Shown: positions 37,813 to 46,696 of the stretch, piece by piece | Layout: each line of letters begins with the position of its first letter | Numbering within the stretch: position 1 is the stretch's first letter | DNA from: Acidianus hospitalis | GTDB taxonomy: Archaea > Thermoproteota > Thermoprotei_A > Sulfolobales > Sulfolobaceae | Direction of reading: 5' to 3' | Length of the DNA stretch: 64,000 nt | Assembly: GCA_046533895.1 (NCBI GenBank) | Contig: JAWDOK010000002.1 | Coordinates: 124,001-188,000 of the forward strand | Notes under the pieces: generated by a model | What the model was told of the DNA's origin: nothing | Seen by the model: the letters and a program-made list of their open reading frames with translations, nothing else | The model's database searches: none | Made by a program: the position numbers and the translations under genes

Positions 37813-37874
37813 ATTTTACTCCCCGGTTAAGGCAAAGTTATTATAAGCAGTTTTATTACGATTCATATATTGTA

Positions 37875-39065
37875 ATGAGTGACATCATAGATGAGGTCTT
37901 ATCCAGCGTAAAGAATTCCAATATTTTCAAAAATAGGCAATATTTATCGCCCGATTATATCCCTGACGAGTTACCACATAGAGAAGAACAAATAAAGAAA
38001 ATTGCCAGTATATTAGCTCAAGTATACAGAGGAGAGAGGCCTAATAATATATTTATATATGGTCTAACCGGTACAGGGAAGACTGCGGTAACTAAGTTTG
38101 TTTTAAACAAATTATATGAAAAAATTAAATCATTCAAGTATATTTATGTTAATACTAGGCAATCAGATACCCCTTACAGGATTTTAGCAGATATTATAGA
38201 AAGTTTTGGAGAAAAAGTGCCATTTACTGGGTTATCTACTGCAGAGCTTTATCGGAGAATGCTTAAAATTCTTAACGATGAGCATACTATTATTATAATA
38301 GTTCTAGACGAAATAGATGCTATGGTTGAGAAGCATGGAGATGATATTCTTTATAGGTTAACAAGGATAAATACCGAATTAAATAATGCTAAGGTTTCTT
38401 TAATAGGTATAACTAATGATGTGAAATTTGTTGATAATTTGGATCCTAGAGTTAGAAGTAGTTTAAGTGAAGAAGAATTAGTTTTTCCTCCTTATAATGC
38501 AGAAGAATTAGAAGATATATTACGTCGTAGAGCTTCCTTGGCATTTAAAGATGGAGTGATTTCGGATGACATAATAAGACTATGTGCAGCATTAGCAGCT
38601 AGAGACCATGGTGATGCTAGAAGAGCTCTAGATTTATTACGTGTTGCAGGAGAAATTGCAGAAAGGCAAGGAGATACTAAAATAACTGAAGATCATATAG
38701 AGAAAGCTAGAATAGAGATTGAGAGAGATAGAGTGTATGAAATAATTTCTACGTTACCTTTTCATTCTAAAATCGTATTGATATCCATACTTAACGGATT
38801 AAAATATAAGAATACATTAACAACTGGAGAAGTGTATGAGATTTATAAGAAATTAACAAGCGAAATGGGTACAGAGTGCGTAACACAAAGGCGTGTCAGT
38901 GATATTTTGAATGAGCTTGATATGGTAGGAATAATAACGGCAACGGTTATTAATAGAGGAAGATATGGCAAAACAAAAGAAGTAAAATTAGCCGTAGATA
39001 AAGCTACTATAATTAGAGCTTTAAAGGATAATGATGAGAAATTAATAAGCCTTATTAAAGTCTAG
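37875..39065 (+). CDS. orc1-1: Orc1/Cdc6 origin-binding protein (Orc1-1 type)
   Basis: 396 residues from ATG 37875 (MSDIIDEVLSSVKNSNIF). AAA+ ATPase with Walker A GLTGTGKTA, Walker B IVLDEIDAM and sensor 2 GDARRALDLL; C-terminal winged helix. The frame is open 74 codons further upstream, but that would cross the ORBs and does not resemble Orc1. Binds the neighbouring origin and is expected to recruit MCM. Confidence 0.95.
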   Translation: MSDIIDEVLSSVKNSNIFKNRQYLSPDYIPDELPHREEQIKKIASILAQVYRGERPNNIFIYGLTGTGKTAVTKFVLNKLYEKIKSFKYIYVNTRQSDTPYRILADIIESFGEKVPFTGLSTAELYRRMLKILNDEHTIIIIVLDEIDAMVEKHGDDILYRLTRINTELNNAKVSLIGITNDVKFVDNLDPRVRSSLSEEELVFPPYNAEELEDILRRRASLAFKDGVISDDIIRLCAALAARDHGDARRALDLLRVAGEIAERQGDTKITEDHIEKARIEIERDRVYEIISTLPFHSKIVLISILNGLKYKNTLTTGEVYEIYKKLTSEMGTECVTQRRVSDILNELDMVGIITATVINRGRYGKTKEVKLAVDKATIIRALKDNDEKLISLIKV

Positions 39066-39080
39066 GTACTAAGCTAGTTT

Positions 39081-39602
39081 GTGCTAGTAAGTGGCATAGA
39101 CGATGGATATTTTCCTTTGACATATAAAGGAAAACGTGGTAAATGTCCTTTAGTTTCAGTCACATTTGATGGATATAAATTAGTAGATGTTGACGTAGAG
39201 TTCATAACTGTAGATGGTGATGATGCTACAACCGCATACAAAAATCTTAGAAAAGGAGATATAAAGATACTTGATAGTATAATTGTTGGTGGATTTAACT
39301 ATATTATACCAGATAATAATTACATTATTTATTATGCTAGTAAACCAGATATTGATAGCATATTAAATGCGGCAAGAAAACATTATAATGATAAACGTGT
39401 TAATGTAATTAAAGAGTTTTTATCTAATATGATTGCATTATCTACTAATCGTGGGACTGTTTATGTCAATACCGATTTAGACCTTAAAATGGTAAAAAGC
39501 GTAATAGAGTATTATCAAATATTTTCAAAATATCCAGAACCAATAAAATATGCACATATAATAGGAAAGGCAATAGGTCAATCGCAACTTATTTCTGATT
39601 GA
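39081..39602 (+). CDS. DUF99 family protein (endonuclease dU-like)
   Basis: 173 residues. SGIDDGYFP, LDSIIVGGFNYI and the C-terminal KYAHIIGKAIGQS are DUF99 hallmarks (usual form ...HLIASAIGRGES). The family is related to endonuclease V and may act on uracil-containing DNA. It follows orc1-1 by 15 bp, so they may be co-transcribed. Converges on the thioesterase gene (25-bp overlap). Confidence 0.82.
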   Translation: MLVSGIDDGYFPLTYKGKRGKCPLVSVTFDGYKLVDVDVEFITVDGDDATTAYKNLRKGDIKILDSIIVGGFNYIIPDNNYIIYYASKPDIDSILNAARKHYNDKRVNVIKEFLSNMIALSTNRGTVYVNTDLDLKMVKSVIEYYQIFSKYPEPIKYAHIIGKAIGQSQLISD

Positions 39603-40495
39603 AGTCTCTTACTCGTTTTTACTCTTTCTTCTCTTTCTTTCAATCTTTCCTCGAATATCTTCTTCTCTTTTTCACTATCTGGATTTAATTTAGGAATGGG
39701 TCTCGGTTTACCGTTCTCGTCTATAGCTACAAACGAGAAAACAGTTGAGGTGACAAGTCTTTTTTCTCCAGTATAATGATTTATTGCGTAAACTTTTCCT
39801 CCAACATCTAATGACGTATTTCCAGTATATTCTACTGCACCTTGAATTTCCAATATATCTCCTATTTTTACTGGTGAAATAAAATCTGCGGGACCTGCAG
39901 ATACGGTAAAAGCGTTACCCTTGGAATATAGCTTTGCAACAATTGCTAAAGCTTCATCAAGCATCGTATACATCTTTCCAGCATATAATATACCATTTCC
40001 AAATCCATGCTCTGGATAAATAGTTCTTATGTAACTTCTAGTAAAACTTAAGTCGAGTATATCATCTATATCACTCATTGTATGTTTCTTTCTCTCAAGT
40101 CTTTGCATTCTTCTTTTTTCTGCATTCTCATCTGGAGGAATCTTAATATCGAGTTTTCTAGGTTTATTATTTTCGTCCACAGCAACATAAGTCATTAATC
40201 CTACAGCACCTAATTCTTCTTTATCTCCTCGTCTAATGCAACCTTTAACCTCAATTTCTACTGAGCTATTCCACGTTGCGTTAGCTTTAGCTATTACTCG
40301 TAATACATCACCTAATCTAGCAGGTCTAAACAAGAAAATATAATCTACAGAGGCAAGTAAATAATTTCCTTTGCTAATGCTTGACATTAAGATTCCTGAA
40401 GTGTCTATAAGCCAACTCATGTATATGCCTCCATGTAATGAACCAAAATGATTAGTGTGCCAAGGGAAAACGTTATAATAGGTCTCTGTTCTCAT
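39578..40495 (-). CDS. Double-hotdog acyl-CoA thioesterase
   Basis: 305 residues made of two hotdog domains: first NHFGSLHGGIYMSWLIDTSG with LRVIAKANATWNSSVEIEVK, second GNGILYAGKMYTMLDEALAI with DVGGKVYAINHYTGEKR. Hydrolyses acyl-CoA thioesters; chain specificity unknown. Start overlaps nadM by 4 nt at the end of the CYTH, DUF62, NadM, thioesterase operon. Confidence 0.87.
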   Translation of the reverse strand: MRTETYYNVFPWHTNHFGSLHGGIYMSWLIDTSGILMSSISKGNYLLASVDYIFLFRPARLGDVLRVIAKANATWNSSVEIEVKGCIRRGDKEELGAVGLMTYVAVDENNKPRKLDIKIPPDENAEKRRMQRLERKKHTMSDIDDILDLSFTRSYIRTIYPEHGFGNGILYAGKMYTMLDEALAIVAKLYSKGNAFTVSAGPADFISPVKIGDILEIQGAVEYTGNTSLDVGGKVYAINHYTGEKRLVTSTVFSFVAIDENGKPRPIPKLNPDSEKEKKIFEERLKEREERVKTSKRLQSEISCD

Positions 40496-41013
40496 TTTTT
40501 ATCACTTCCAGTAATTTCTTTTAGTCTTTCGTCCCCTTTTATACTTTTTATATAGTTATATACACTACTAGGTACTAAATCTTTCCATTCTTCATTCATT
40601 ATTATTAATTTTCTTATCAATGTAGAATTATATTTCTCCCTATTAAATGCAGGAGGAATATCTATTTCTACTCCCGCTTCCTTAAATAGTCTAACAACTA
40701 ATGGGTTTCTTGCAAATACCTTTTGGAAGGCTGGTACATACATTTTTACATGATATGCCCAAACGTTATTCATTAAAATATCTGGAATTGGAATAATATA
40801 ATATCTATCTGTAGGAATTTCGTACTCTTTTAGTGCCATCCTTATCATTTCTATTCTTTCTCCTGCAGTGAACGGATTATTTAGTGTGTGACTTTCTTGC
40901 GCACTACCTACTATTATTATTAGTTCATCAACTCTCTCTAAAGCCCATTTTACTACACTTAAATGACCTAAGTGGAATGGCTGGAATCTTCCTGGATAGA
41001 TCCCTCTAAGCAA
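40492..41013 (-). CDS. nadM: Nicotinamide-nucleotide adenylyltransferase (archaeal NadM)
   Basis: 173 residues from TTG 41013. GRFQPFHLGHLSVVKWAL is the HxGH nucleotidyltransferase site, VGSAQESHTLNNPFTAGERIEMI the family-specific segment and YNSTLIRKLI the ISSTxxR-like motif. Makes NAD from NMN and ATP. AAGGTGA 8 nt before the TTG supports this start, which lies inside the end of the DUF62 gene. Confidence 0.94.
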   Translation of the reverse strand: MLRGIYPGRFQPFHLGHLSVVKWALERVDELIIIVGSAQESHTLNNPFTAGERIEMIRMALKEYEIPTDRYYIIPIPDILMNNVWAYHVKMYVPAFQKVFARNPLVVRLFKEAGVEIDIPPAFNREKYNSTLIRKLIIMNEEWKDLVPSSVYNYIKSIKGDERLKEITGSDKK

Positions 41014-41774
41014 ATATCTTCACCTTCTGAAGCATTAAGTTTTATAGATGCATTCTCTTTATTAATACCTATTTCTATGAAGCCGTAACCATTTTTATAT
41101 ACTAGGAACTCATTACCTTTGCTTTCGCCAAAAGTATTTACTTTTCTTGCAATTAATCTGTTGTTATTGAAAATAATCTTTACATTTTCGTCTACAAACG
41201 AAATATTACGGATGCTCGTAGCTATATTACCAAAATGATCTATGTATATTATCTTACCACAAACTAAATTTTTATCCTTTATTATATTATAATTGTAGCT
41301 AAGTTTTACTAGTTCATCCTTACTTATTTTCGGACCAAACGTATGAATATCTACTCCTGCTGACGCAAAACCTGCAGTAGTTGCAAATATATCCCTGCCA
41401 TGGAATGTCCTAGAAATGTTTTTTGATAAGTATAACCTTGGATTGCTTATCTCGATCACTTCGTCTATGCCGTCCTCAGATATTGCAGGATATAGAACTC
41501 CGTTATCTGGACCTATAAAGAAATAATTTTTTGATTTTACCAATAGAGCTTTTCTACTTGTACCTACTCCTGGATCTACTACCACTAAAAATATTGAACC
41601 TTTTCTGAAATATTTGTATGCCGTATAAAGTAAATATGATGCTGCATACAAGTTGAAATTTTTCGAGTTAGGTGTTATATATGTTATATCCACTTCGTTA
41701 TTTATTCTTCTAATTACTGCTTCCATTACTCCATTATAATTATCGCTTATTCCAAAATCAGTTAGAATTGCTAT
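40968..41774 (-). CDS. SAM hydroxide adenosyltransferase (DUF62) with a non-canonical start
   Basis: The conserved N-terminus TIAILTDFGISDNYNGVMEA contains the essential Asp of the TDFG motif that binds the SAM ribose, so translation must start before the ATG at 41726. Upstream, back to an in-frame TGA, there is no ATG, GTG or TTG; ATA (41774) or ATT (41768) preceded by GAGG are the best candidates. Other motifs: VVVDPGVGTSRKALLV, IGPDNGVLYPA, TFHGRDIFATTAGF. Family enzymes hydrolyse SAM to adenosine and methionine. Overlaps CYTH and nadM. Confidence 0.82.
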   Translation of the reverse strand: MAILTDFGISDNYNGVMEAVIRRINNEVDITYITPNSKNFNLYAASYLLYTAYKYFRKGSIFLVVVDPGVGTSRKALLVKSKNYFFIGPDNGVLYPAISEDGIDEVIEISNPRLYLSKNISRTFHGRDIFATTAGFASAGVDIHTFGPKISKDELVKLSYNYNIIKDKNLVCGKIIYIDHFGNIATSIRNISFVDENVKIIFNNNRLIARKVNTFGESKGNEFLVYKNGYGFIEIGINKENASIKLNASEGEDICLEGSIQEDSSHST

Positions 41775-42324
41775 TGTTTTCCTCGTTTTTACTCACCAAC
41801 AATTCTAAGTATGACTTTTTAATCTGTGTTGCTCTTATTTTATATTTTTTAAGAAATAAATTTACATATTCTATAAGTTTTTCTTCAGTTGAATTCGGTA
41901 TTTCTATTTCTATAAATTCCCCAAGATCTTTCACGCTATCTAGACAAATTATAAATTCTCCATCTTTTAGAAAGATTCTATTTTTAACAACTGTGTATAC
42001 AGGTTTAAATCCAAGTTTTTCTAAAATTTTAATAAGATTATCCGCATTATTTACATTTACTGTTATTTCTTCTCTAGACTTACTTATTTTTCCTATTTTA
42101 GGACCTTTATACGTAAATTCTATTCCACTATTTGTCTTTCTTATTCTTAATGCTTCATCTGTTTTCCTGAAATCTCTAAATTCACTATTAAAATAAATAT
42201 CTTCTTCTGTTTCTTTCTTTATTAATTGCATTCCATCATTTAATAATTTATCATAAAGTTCTGTTAATGTAGGAGATTCAAGCTTTAATTTTACTTCTCT
42301 TTCTATTATATCAGCCATTTGCAT
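41758..42324 (-). CDS. CYTH-domain protein (class IV adenylyl cyclase-like)
   Basis: 188 residues. The signature REVKLKLE near the N-terminus and alternating charged strands (LRIRKTNSGIEFTYKGPK, LGEFIEIEI) form the CYTH triphosphate tunnel. Archaeal members may be triphosphatases or CyaB-type cyclases; which cannot be told here. Its final codons contain the start region of the DUF62 gene in another frame. Divergent from the NSUN gene with starts overlapping by 2 bp. Confidence 0.85.
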   Translation of the reverse strand: MQMADIIEREVKLKLESPTLTELYDKLLNDGMQLIKKETEEDIYFNSEFRDFRKTDEALRIRKTNSGIEFTYKGPKIGKISKSREEITVNVNNADNLIKILEKLGFKPVYTVVKNRIFLKDGEFIICLDSVKDLGEFIEIEIPNSTEEKLIEYVNLFLKKYKIRATQIKKSYLELLVSKNEENNSNSN

Positions 42325-43330
42325 GTCTACTATTGAAAACTATATAAAAAAGTATGATAAAGTCTTTGAAGTTTCTCCTTCGTTAAAAGCTATAGAATTA
42401 TCACGTAAGTACGGATTTTTAGATTATATGGTGGAAAGATATTTGCATATATTTAGACACGAAGCAGAAGATTTTCTATATTCGTGTAATTTTCCATTGA
42501 AAAAAAGTATAAGATGTAATACATTAAAGATAGATTGCAATGAATTAGAGTCCAGAATGGAACAGAAAGGTTTCAAATTAGAAAAGGTAAGTTGGTTAAA
42601 ACATGGTTATATAGTAAAGAAAGCGCCTCCTAAACCTTCCTTAGGGGCCACATTAGAATATCTACAAGGTTATTATTATATTCAAGGTTTAGCTTCTATG
42701 GTTCCAGCATATGTTCTCAATCCTTCATCTTCAGATACTGTGCTAGATATGGCGGCAGCTCCAGGAGGTAAAACTACGCAGTTATCTCAAATAATGAATA
42801 ATGAAGGTTTAATTGTAGCTGTAGAGAAATCGAGATTAAGAGTGACATCCCTTTTATCAAATATTAGCAGGCTTGGCGTCCGTAACGTTTTATTATTAAG
42901 ATCAGACGTGAGGACTTTAGAAAAAACTACTCTCTCATTTGATAAGATACTTTTAGACGCTCCGTGTTCTGGAGAAGGATTAATACCCGAAGATCAATCT
43001 AGAAAAACAAAAACTTCACTTGATGAACTAAAACGCTTTAGTTTTACTCAGTTACAATTAATTTATACTGCATACAAATTACTTAAAAAAGGAGGAGAAC
43101 TTGTTTACTCGACATGTAGTATAGCTCCAGAGGAAGATGAGATGATAGTTAATTTTGCTATTGAAGAGCTAGGAATGAAGGCTATAAAAATCTCTGGATA
43201 TCCTGCAGAAAATGGTATTGTAGAATATAATGGAGTTTCGTTTAATGAGGAAGTGTCGAATTGTATCAGATTTTATCCTCATAAGAATGGGACAGAGGGA
43301 TTTTTTATATGTCATCTCAAAAAATGCTAG
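42323..43330 (+). CDS. NOL1/NOP2/Sun-family RNA (cytosine-5) methyltransferase
   Basis: 335 residues. Motif I LDMAAAPGGKTTQL, motif IV DAPCSGEG (Cys), motif VI YSTCSIAPEEDE with the second catalytic Cys. An N-terminal PUA-like/RRM-like part (~residues 60-110) resembles archaeal Trm4/NSUN6. Target RNA not determinable. The end overlaps a PUA-protein gene by 22 nt. Confidence 0.9.
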   Translation: MSTIENYIKKYDKVFEVSPSLKAIELSRKYGFLDYMVERYLHIFRHEAEDFLYSCNFPLKKSIRCNTLKIDCNELESRMEQKGFKLEKVSWLKHGYIVKKAPPKPSLGATLEYLQGYYYIQGLASMVPAYVLNPSSSDTVLDMAAAPGGKTTQLSQIMNNEGLIVAVEKSRLRVTSLLSNISRLGVRNVLLLRSDVRTLEKTTLSFDKILLDAPCSGEGLIPEDQSRKTKTSLDELKRFSFTQLQLIYTAYKLLKKGGELVYSTCSIAPEEDEMIVNFAIEELGMKAIKISGYPAENGIVEYNGVSFNEEVSNCIRFYPHKNGTEGFFICHLKKC

Positions 43331-43833
43331 TAAAAACTATTACTGCACATGAATTAATGAAGATTTTAGAAAAAATAATAATGGAATTTGATTGTTCATA
43401 CGATGAAATCTATGAACATTTTTCCAAGTGCTATATATATGAAATTATTGGGGAAAAGTTCTCACAAATAAGTTTATCTACATCAGATTTTTCAAATATA
43501 ATTAACGTAATGTCAAAAATAGGATTACATCCATATATGATTGGCACCCCGATTTTAAGGGTAACTAAATCAAAAAAGATATTTCCTTTATTGCCATTGG
43601 GCAATATTCTCACAAAATATTGTAAAAAAATTATAAGACTAAATGAAAACCTTATAAATAAGATAATTTATGGAAAAACTATAGAAATTAATGATAAAAT
43701 TGGTTTTAACAGAGCTATTATAGTAAACAAATATGGAGAGTTTATCGCATATGCTAAAATCAAGCGAGAAAAAAAATATACGTTGATAATACCAGAATTA
43801 GATATAGGTTGGTATTTAAGGAAGGGTGGATAA
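43309..43833 (+). CDS. Small PUA-like protein (pre-PUA plus PUA), unknown function
   Basis: 174 residues. The C-terminal ~75 residues (LNENLINKIIYGKTIEINDK, FNRAIIVNKYGEFIAYAKIK) look like a PUA fold; the N-terminal part is helical. It may be a NIP7-like or rRNA/tRNA maturation factor, but I cannot assign a family. It overlaps the NSUN gene, so the two may act on one RNA. Confidence 0.65.
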   Translation: MSSQKMLVKTITAHELMKILEKIIMEFDCSYDEIYEHFSKCYIYEIIGEKFSQISLSTSDFSNIINVMSKIGLHPYMIGTPILRVTKSKKIFPLLPLGNILTKYCKKIIRLNENLINKIIYGKTIEINDKIGFNRAIIVNKYGEFIAYAKIKREKKYTLIIPELDIGWYLRKGG

Positions 43834-43883
43834 AATATATAATAGTAGTTGTCAAAGTTCTAAGTTTAGAAAGGTGAATAAAT

Positions 43884-44858
43884 TTGGCTGATCAAGTCCA
43901 AGAGAAGAAAAAACCTAAAAGCATTGAGGATCTTAGCGGAGTGGGCCAAGCTGTATTAAATAAATTAATAGACGCTGGGTATTCAAGTCTTGAAGCAATA
44001 GCAGTAGCGTCTCCACAAGACCTTAGCGTTGCAGCAGGAATTCCGTTAACTACAGCACAACGTATTATAAAGGAAGCTAGAGATGCACTAGATATTAGGT
44101 TCAAGACTGCTTTAGAAGTCAAAAAAGAAAGAATGAATGTTAGAAAGATAACTACTAGTAGCCAAGCTTTAGACGGATTATTAGGTGGTGGAATAGAAAC
44201 TAGGACAATGACAGAATTCTTTGGAGAATTTGGATCTGGAAAGACGCAAATATGCCATCAAATTTCTGTAAATGTACAATTGCCACCTGAGAAAGGTGGG
44301 CTGTCTGGTAAAGCAGTTTATATTGACACCGAAGGTACCTTTAGATGGGAAAGAATAGAAGCTATGGCAAAGGCTGCAGGGTTAGATCCCGATACTGCAA
44401 TGGATAATATATATTATATGAGAGCTATAAACTCTGATCATCAAATAGCGATAGGAGACGATTTACAAGAATTTATAGCTAAAAATCCATCAGTAAAAGT
44501 AGTTATAGTAGATTCAGTAACTTCACATTTTAGGGCAGAATACACTGGTAGGGAGAATTTAGCCGCAAGGCAGCAGAAATTAAACAAGCATCTTCATCAG
44601 TTAACTAGATTAGCAGAAATATATGATCTGGCAGTTATTATTACCAATCAAGTAATGGCAAGGCCGGACATGTTTTACGGAGATCCTACTGTGGCAGTAG
44701 GAGGTCACACGCTTTATCACGTTCCAGGAATAAGAGTCCAATTAAAGAAGAGCAGAGGAAACAAAAGGATAGCAAGAATAGTAGATGCACCGCATTTACC
44801 AGAAGGAGAGGTAGTGTTTGCAATAACAGAAGAAGGAATTAGGGACGCCGAAGAATAA
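43884..44858 (+). CDS. radA: DNA repair and recombination protein RadA
   Basis: 324 residues from a TTG start with AGGTGA 7 nt upstream. N-terminal helix-hairpin-helix domain (SIEDLSGVGQAVLNKLIDAG), Walker A GEFGSGKT, Walker B VVIVDSV and DNA-binding loop 2 region VGGHTLYHVPGIRVQLKK. Archaeal Rad51 homologue forming filaments on ssDNA. Family-typical length. Confidence 0.97.
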   Translation: MADQVQEKKKPKSIEDLSGVGQAVLNKLIDAGYSSLEAIAVASPQDLSVAAGIPLTTAQRIIKEARDALDIRFKTALEVKKERMNVRKITTSSQALDGLLGGGIETRTMTEFFGEFGSGKTQICHQISVNVQLPPEKGGLSGKAVYIDTEGTFRWERIEAMAKAAGLDPDTAMDNIYYMRAINSDHQIAIGDDLQEFIAKNPSVKVVIVDSVTSHFRAEYTGRENLAARQQKLNKHLHQLTRLAEIYDLAVIITNQVMARPDMFYGDPTVAVGGHTLYHVPGIRVQLKKSRGNKRIARIVDAPHLPEGEVVFAITEEGIRDAEE

Positions 44859-44867
44859 TTTTTTAAA

Positions 44868-45410
44868 ATGGCCAATATTTTCAATATTATGGATTTTCTA
44901 TGGGCTCCTTGGAGATCTAAATATGTAGCAGACTCGTCCAAGAGTAAAAGAGAAGAAAAATGCATATTTTGTGAGTTTCCCGAGCAAAATGATGATGAAA
45001 GAAATTTAATAGTATACAGAAGTAAGTACGCTTACATCATTCTTAATAGATTTCCGTATAATCCAAGCCATGTCATGATTGTTCCATATAGGCATATTTC
45101 ATCTGTTGAGCTATTGGAAGATAATGAGGCCCAAGATATTTTTAGGTTAATTAAAATTACATTAGCAGCGATTCGGAAGGTTTATTCTCCCGATGGCTTC
45201 AACATAGGTATAAATATTGGTAGAACGGCAGGGGCTGGTATAGAAGCTCATGTGCACGTGCATATTGTACCTAGATGGAATGGCGATGCTAATTTCATGC
45301 CAGTACTATCAAATACAAAAGTATTACCAGAGGACTTAGAAACCACTTATGTAAAATTAAAAAAGGCAATTGAAGATATTATTAACAATGAAGATTCTCT
45401 CGATCACTGA
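44868..45410 (+). CDS. HIT-family nucleotide hydrolase
   Basis: 180 residues. The histidine triad HVHVHIVPRW and CIFCEFPEQNDDE (zinc site) are present, with RFPYNPSHVMIVPYRHI. Family members hydrolyse diadenosine polyphosphates or nucleoside phosphoramidates. A second ATG at 44889 (MDFLWAPWRSKYV) begins the conserved part and may be the true start. Nine bases after radA. Confidence 0.88.
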   Translation: MANIFNIMDFLWAPWRSKYVADSSKSKREEKCIFCEFPEQNDDERNLIVYRSKYAYIILNRFPYNPSHVMIVPYRHISSVELLEDNEAQDIFRLIKITLAAIRKVYSPDGFNIGINIGRTAGAGIEAHVHVHIVPRWNGDANFMPVLSNTKVLPEDLETTYVKLKKAIEDIINNEDSLDH

Positions 45411-45435
45411 AACATGATGAAGGCAGGGTTTGCAG

Positions 45436-46653
45436 ATGACATATATAAAATATTTTGATGAAATAGTAAAAATTAGGGAAAGAATATCTCCATATATTCA
45501 TGAGACTCCATTAGATTATTCTACTACGTTCTCAAGAATGGCAAATTCAAATGTTTATTTAAAGCTCGAAAATTTACAAAAAACTGGCTCGTTTAAAGTT
45601 AGAGGAGCTTTCTCTAAGCTTCTCACATTATCAGACGAAGAAAAGAAAAGAGGAGTAATTGCAGTTTCTGCAGGAAATCATGCACAAGGCGTTGCTTATG
45701 CCTCTAAAGTTTTAGGAATTAAATCAGTAATAGTAATGCCAGAAACTGCGCCTATTTCAAAGTATTTATCTACTAAAAGTTATGGTGCAGAAGTTATACT
45801 TTATGGTTCATATTTACATGAAAGTATGAGCAAAGCTGAAGAAATAATAAAAGAGCGTAACTTAGTTTTAGTTCATCCCTATGACGATATTAATGTTATT
45901 TTAGGTCAAGGCACCTTAGGACTAGAAATTCTATCGCAGATATCTCCAGACATAGTAGTCGTTCCAGTAGGTGGAGGGGGTCTAATTTCTGGAATATCTA
46001 TAGCATTAAAAGCTAAAAATAGAAACATAAAAATAATAGGCGTTCAATCTTCAGCTTCTCCTTCTTTAAAAATTTCAAAAGATCTAGGTAGGTTAACTGA
46101 GATAGAGCCTTCATATTCTATAGCTGACGGAATATTAGTAAAAACCCCATCTAAACTTACTTTTGATATAATAAGTGAACTAGTAGATGATATCGTGTTA
46201 GTTGATGATGATGAAATAGCTTGTGCAATGTCCTTGTTATTAGAGAGAGCAAAAACACTTGTAGAAGGAGCCGGGGCCGCTTCTTTAGCAGCTATAATTT
46301 CATCTAAAATAAAGCTTAATCCTTCTCAAAAAGTAGTTAGTATATTAAGTGGAGGGAACGTTGATCTCTCGTTATTATCTCATATTATAGAGAAAAATCT
46401 ATATAAAATAAAACGTATAGTGAAAGTAAAGGTAATAGTTCCAGATAAACCAGGATATTTAAATAAAGTCTTGAGTTATGTTGCAAAAATTAGAGGAAAT
46501 ATTATAGATGTAGTTCACGATAGAATAAGTAGTGATGTAAAACCAGGATACACTAAGATATACGTAATGTTTGAAATTTCATCAACAGACGCAATAAGTG
46601 AATTAATTCTTGATCTAGCTAAGGAAGGCATAGATGCAAAGATTGTAGATTAA
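45436..46653 (+). CDS. ilvA: Threonine ammonia-lyase (catabolic/biosynthetic IlvA type)
   Basis: 405 residues from ATG 45436. PLP lysine in KTGSFKVRGA, phosphate loop VGGGGLISG, SGGNVDLS, and a C-terminal ACT domain (~325-405: VKVIVPDKPGYLNKVLSYVA). Deaminates threonine to 2-oxobutyrate for isoleucine synthesis; the ACT domain suggests allosteric control. An in-frame TTG two codons upstream is an alternative start. Confidence 0.92.
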   Translation: MTYIKYFDEIVKIRERISPYIHETPLDYSTTFSRMANSNVYLKLENLQKTGSFKVRGAFSKLLTLSDEEKKRGVIAVSAGNHAQGVAYASKVLGIKSVIVMPETAPISKYLSTKSYGAEVILYGSYLHESMSKAEEIIKERNLVLVHPYDDINVILGQGTLGLEILSQISPDIVVVPVGGGGLISGISIALKAKNRNIKIIGVQSSASPSLKISKDLGRLTEIEPSYSIADGILVKTPSKLTFDIISELVDDIVLVDDDEIACAMSLLLERAKTLVEGAGAASLAAIISSKIKLNPSQKVVSILSGGNVDLSLLSHIIEKNLYKIKRIVKVKVIVPDKPGYLNKVLSYVAKIRGNIIDVVHDRISSDVKPGYTKIYVMFEISSTDAISELILDLAKEGIDAKIVD

Positions 46654-46696
46654 ATTTTTATTTTAGAGAAAAAGTAAGAAGTGGGATCCAAATGGA

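Larger units (their letters stand above)
37655..37874. other. Chromosomal replication origin (oriC1-type)
   Basis: Directly upstream of orc1-1. Two direct ORB elements and one inverted, partly degenerate ORB flank an AT-rich core (~37683-37748) that would be the duplex-unwinding region. This is the arrangement known at Sulfolobus oriC1, where Orc1-1 binds ORBs of consensus close to TTCCAGTGGAAACGAAGGGG. The long open frame from 37653 through this region is not coding for Orc1. Confidence 0.88.

Noticed and set aside
37653..37874. 74-codon N-terminal extension of Orc1-1
   Set aside because: It translates through the ORB elements and AT-rich core; Orc1 homology starts at ATG 37875.
45380..45440. 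CTGA-AAC-ATGATGA between the HIT gene and ilvA, like a D'/C' unit
   Set aside because: No acceptable outer C or D box; the CTGA is the HIT stop context. Too weak to list as an RNA.
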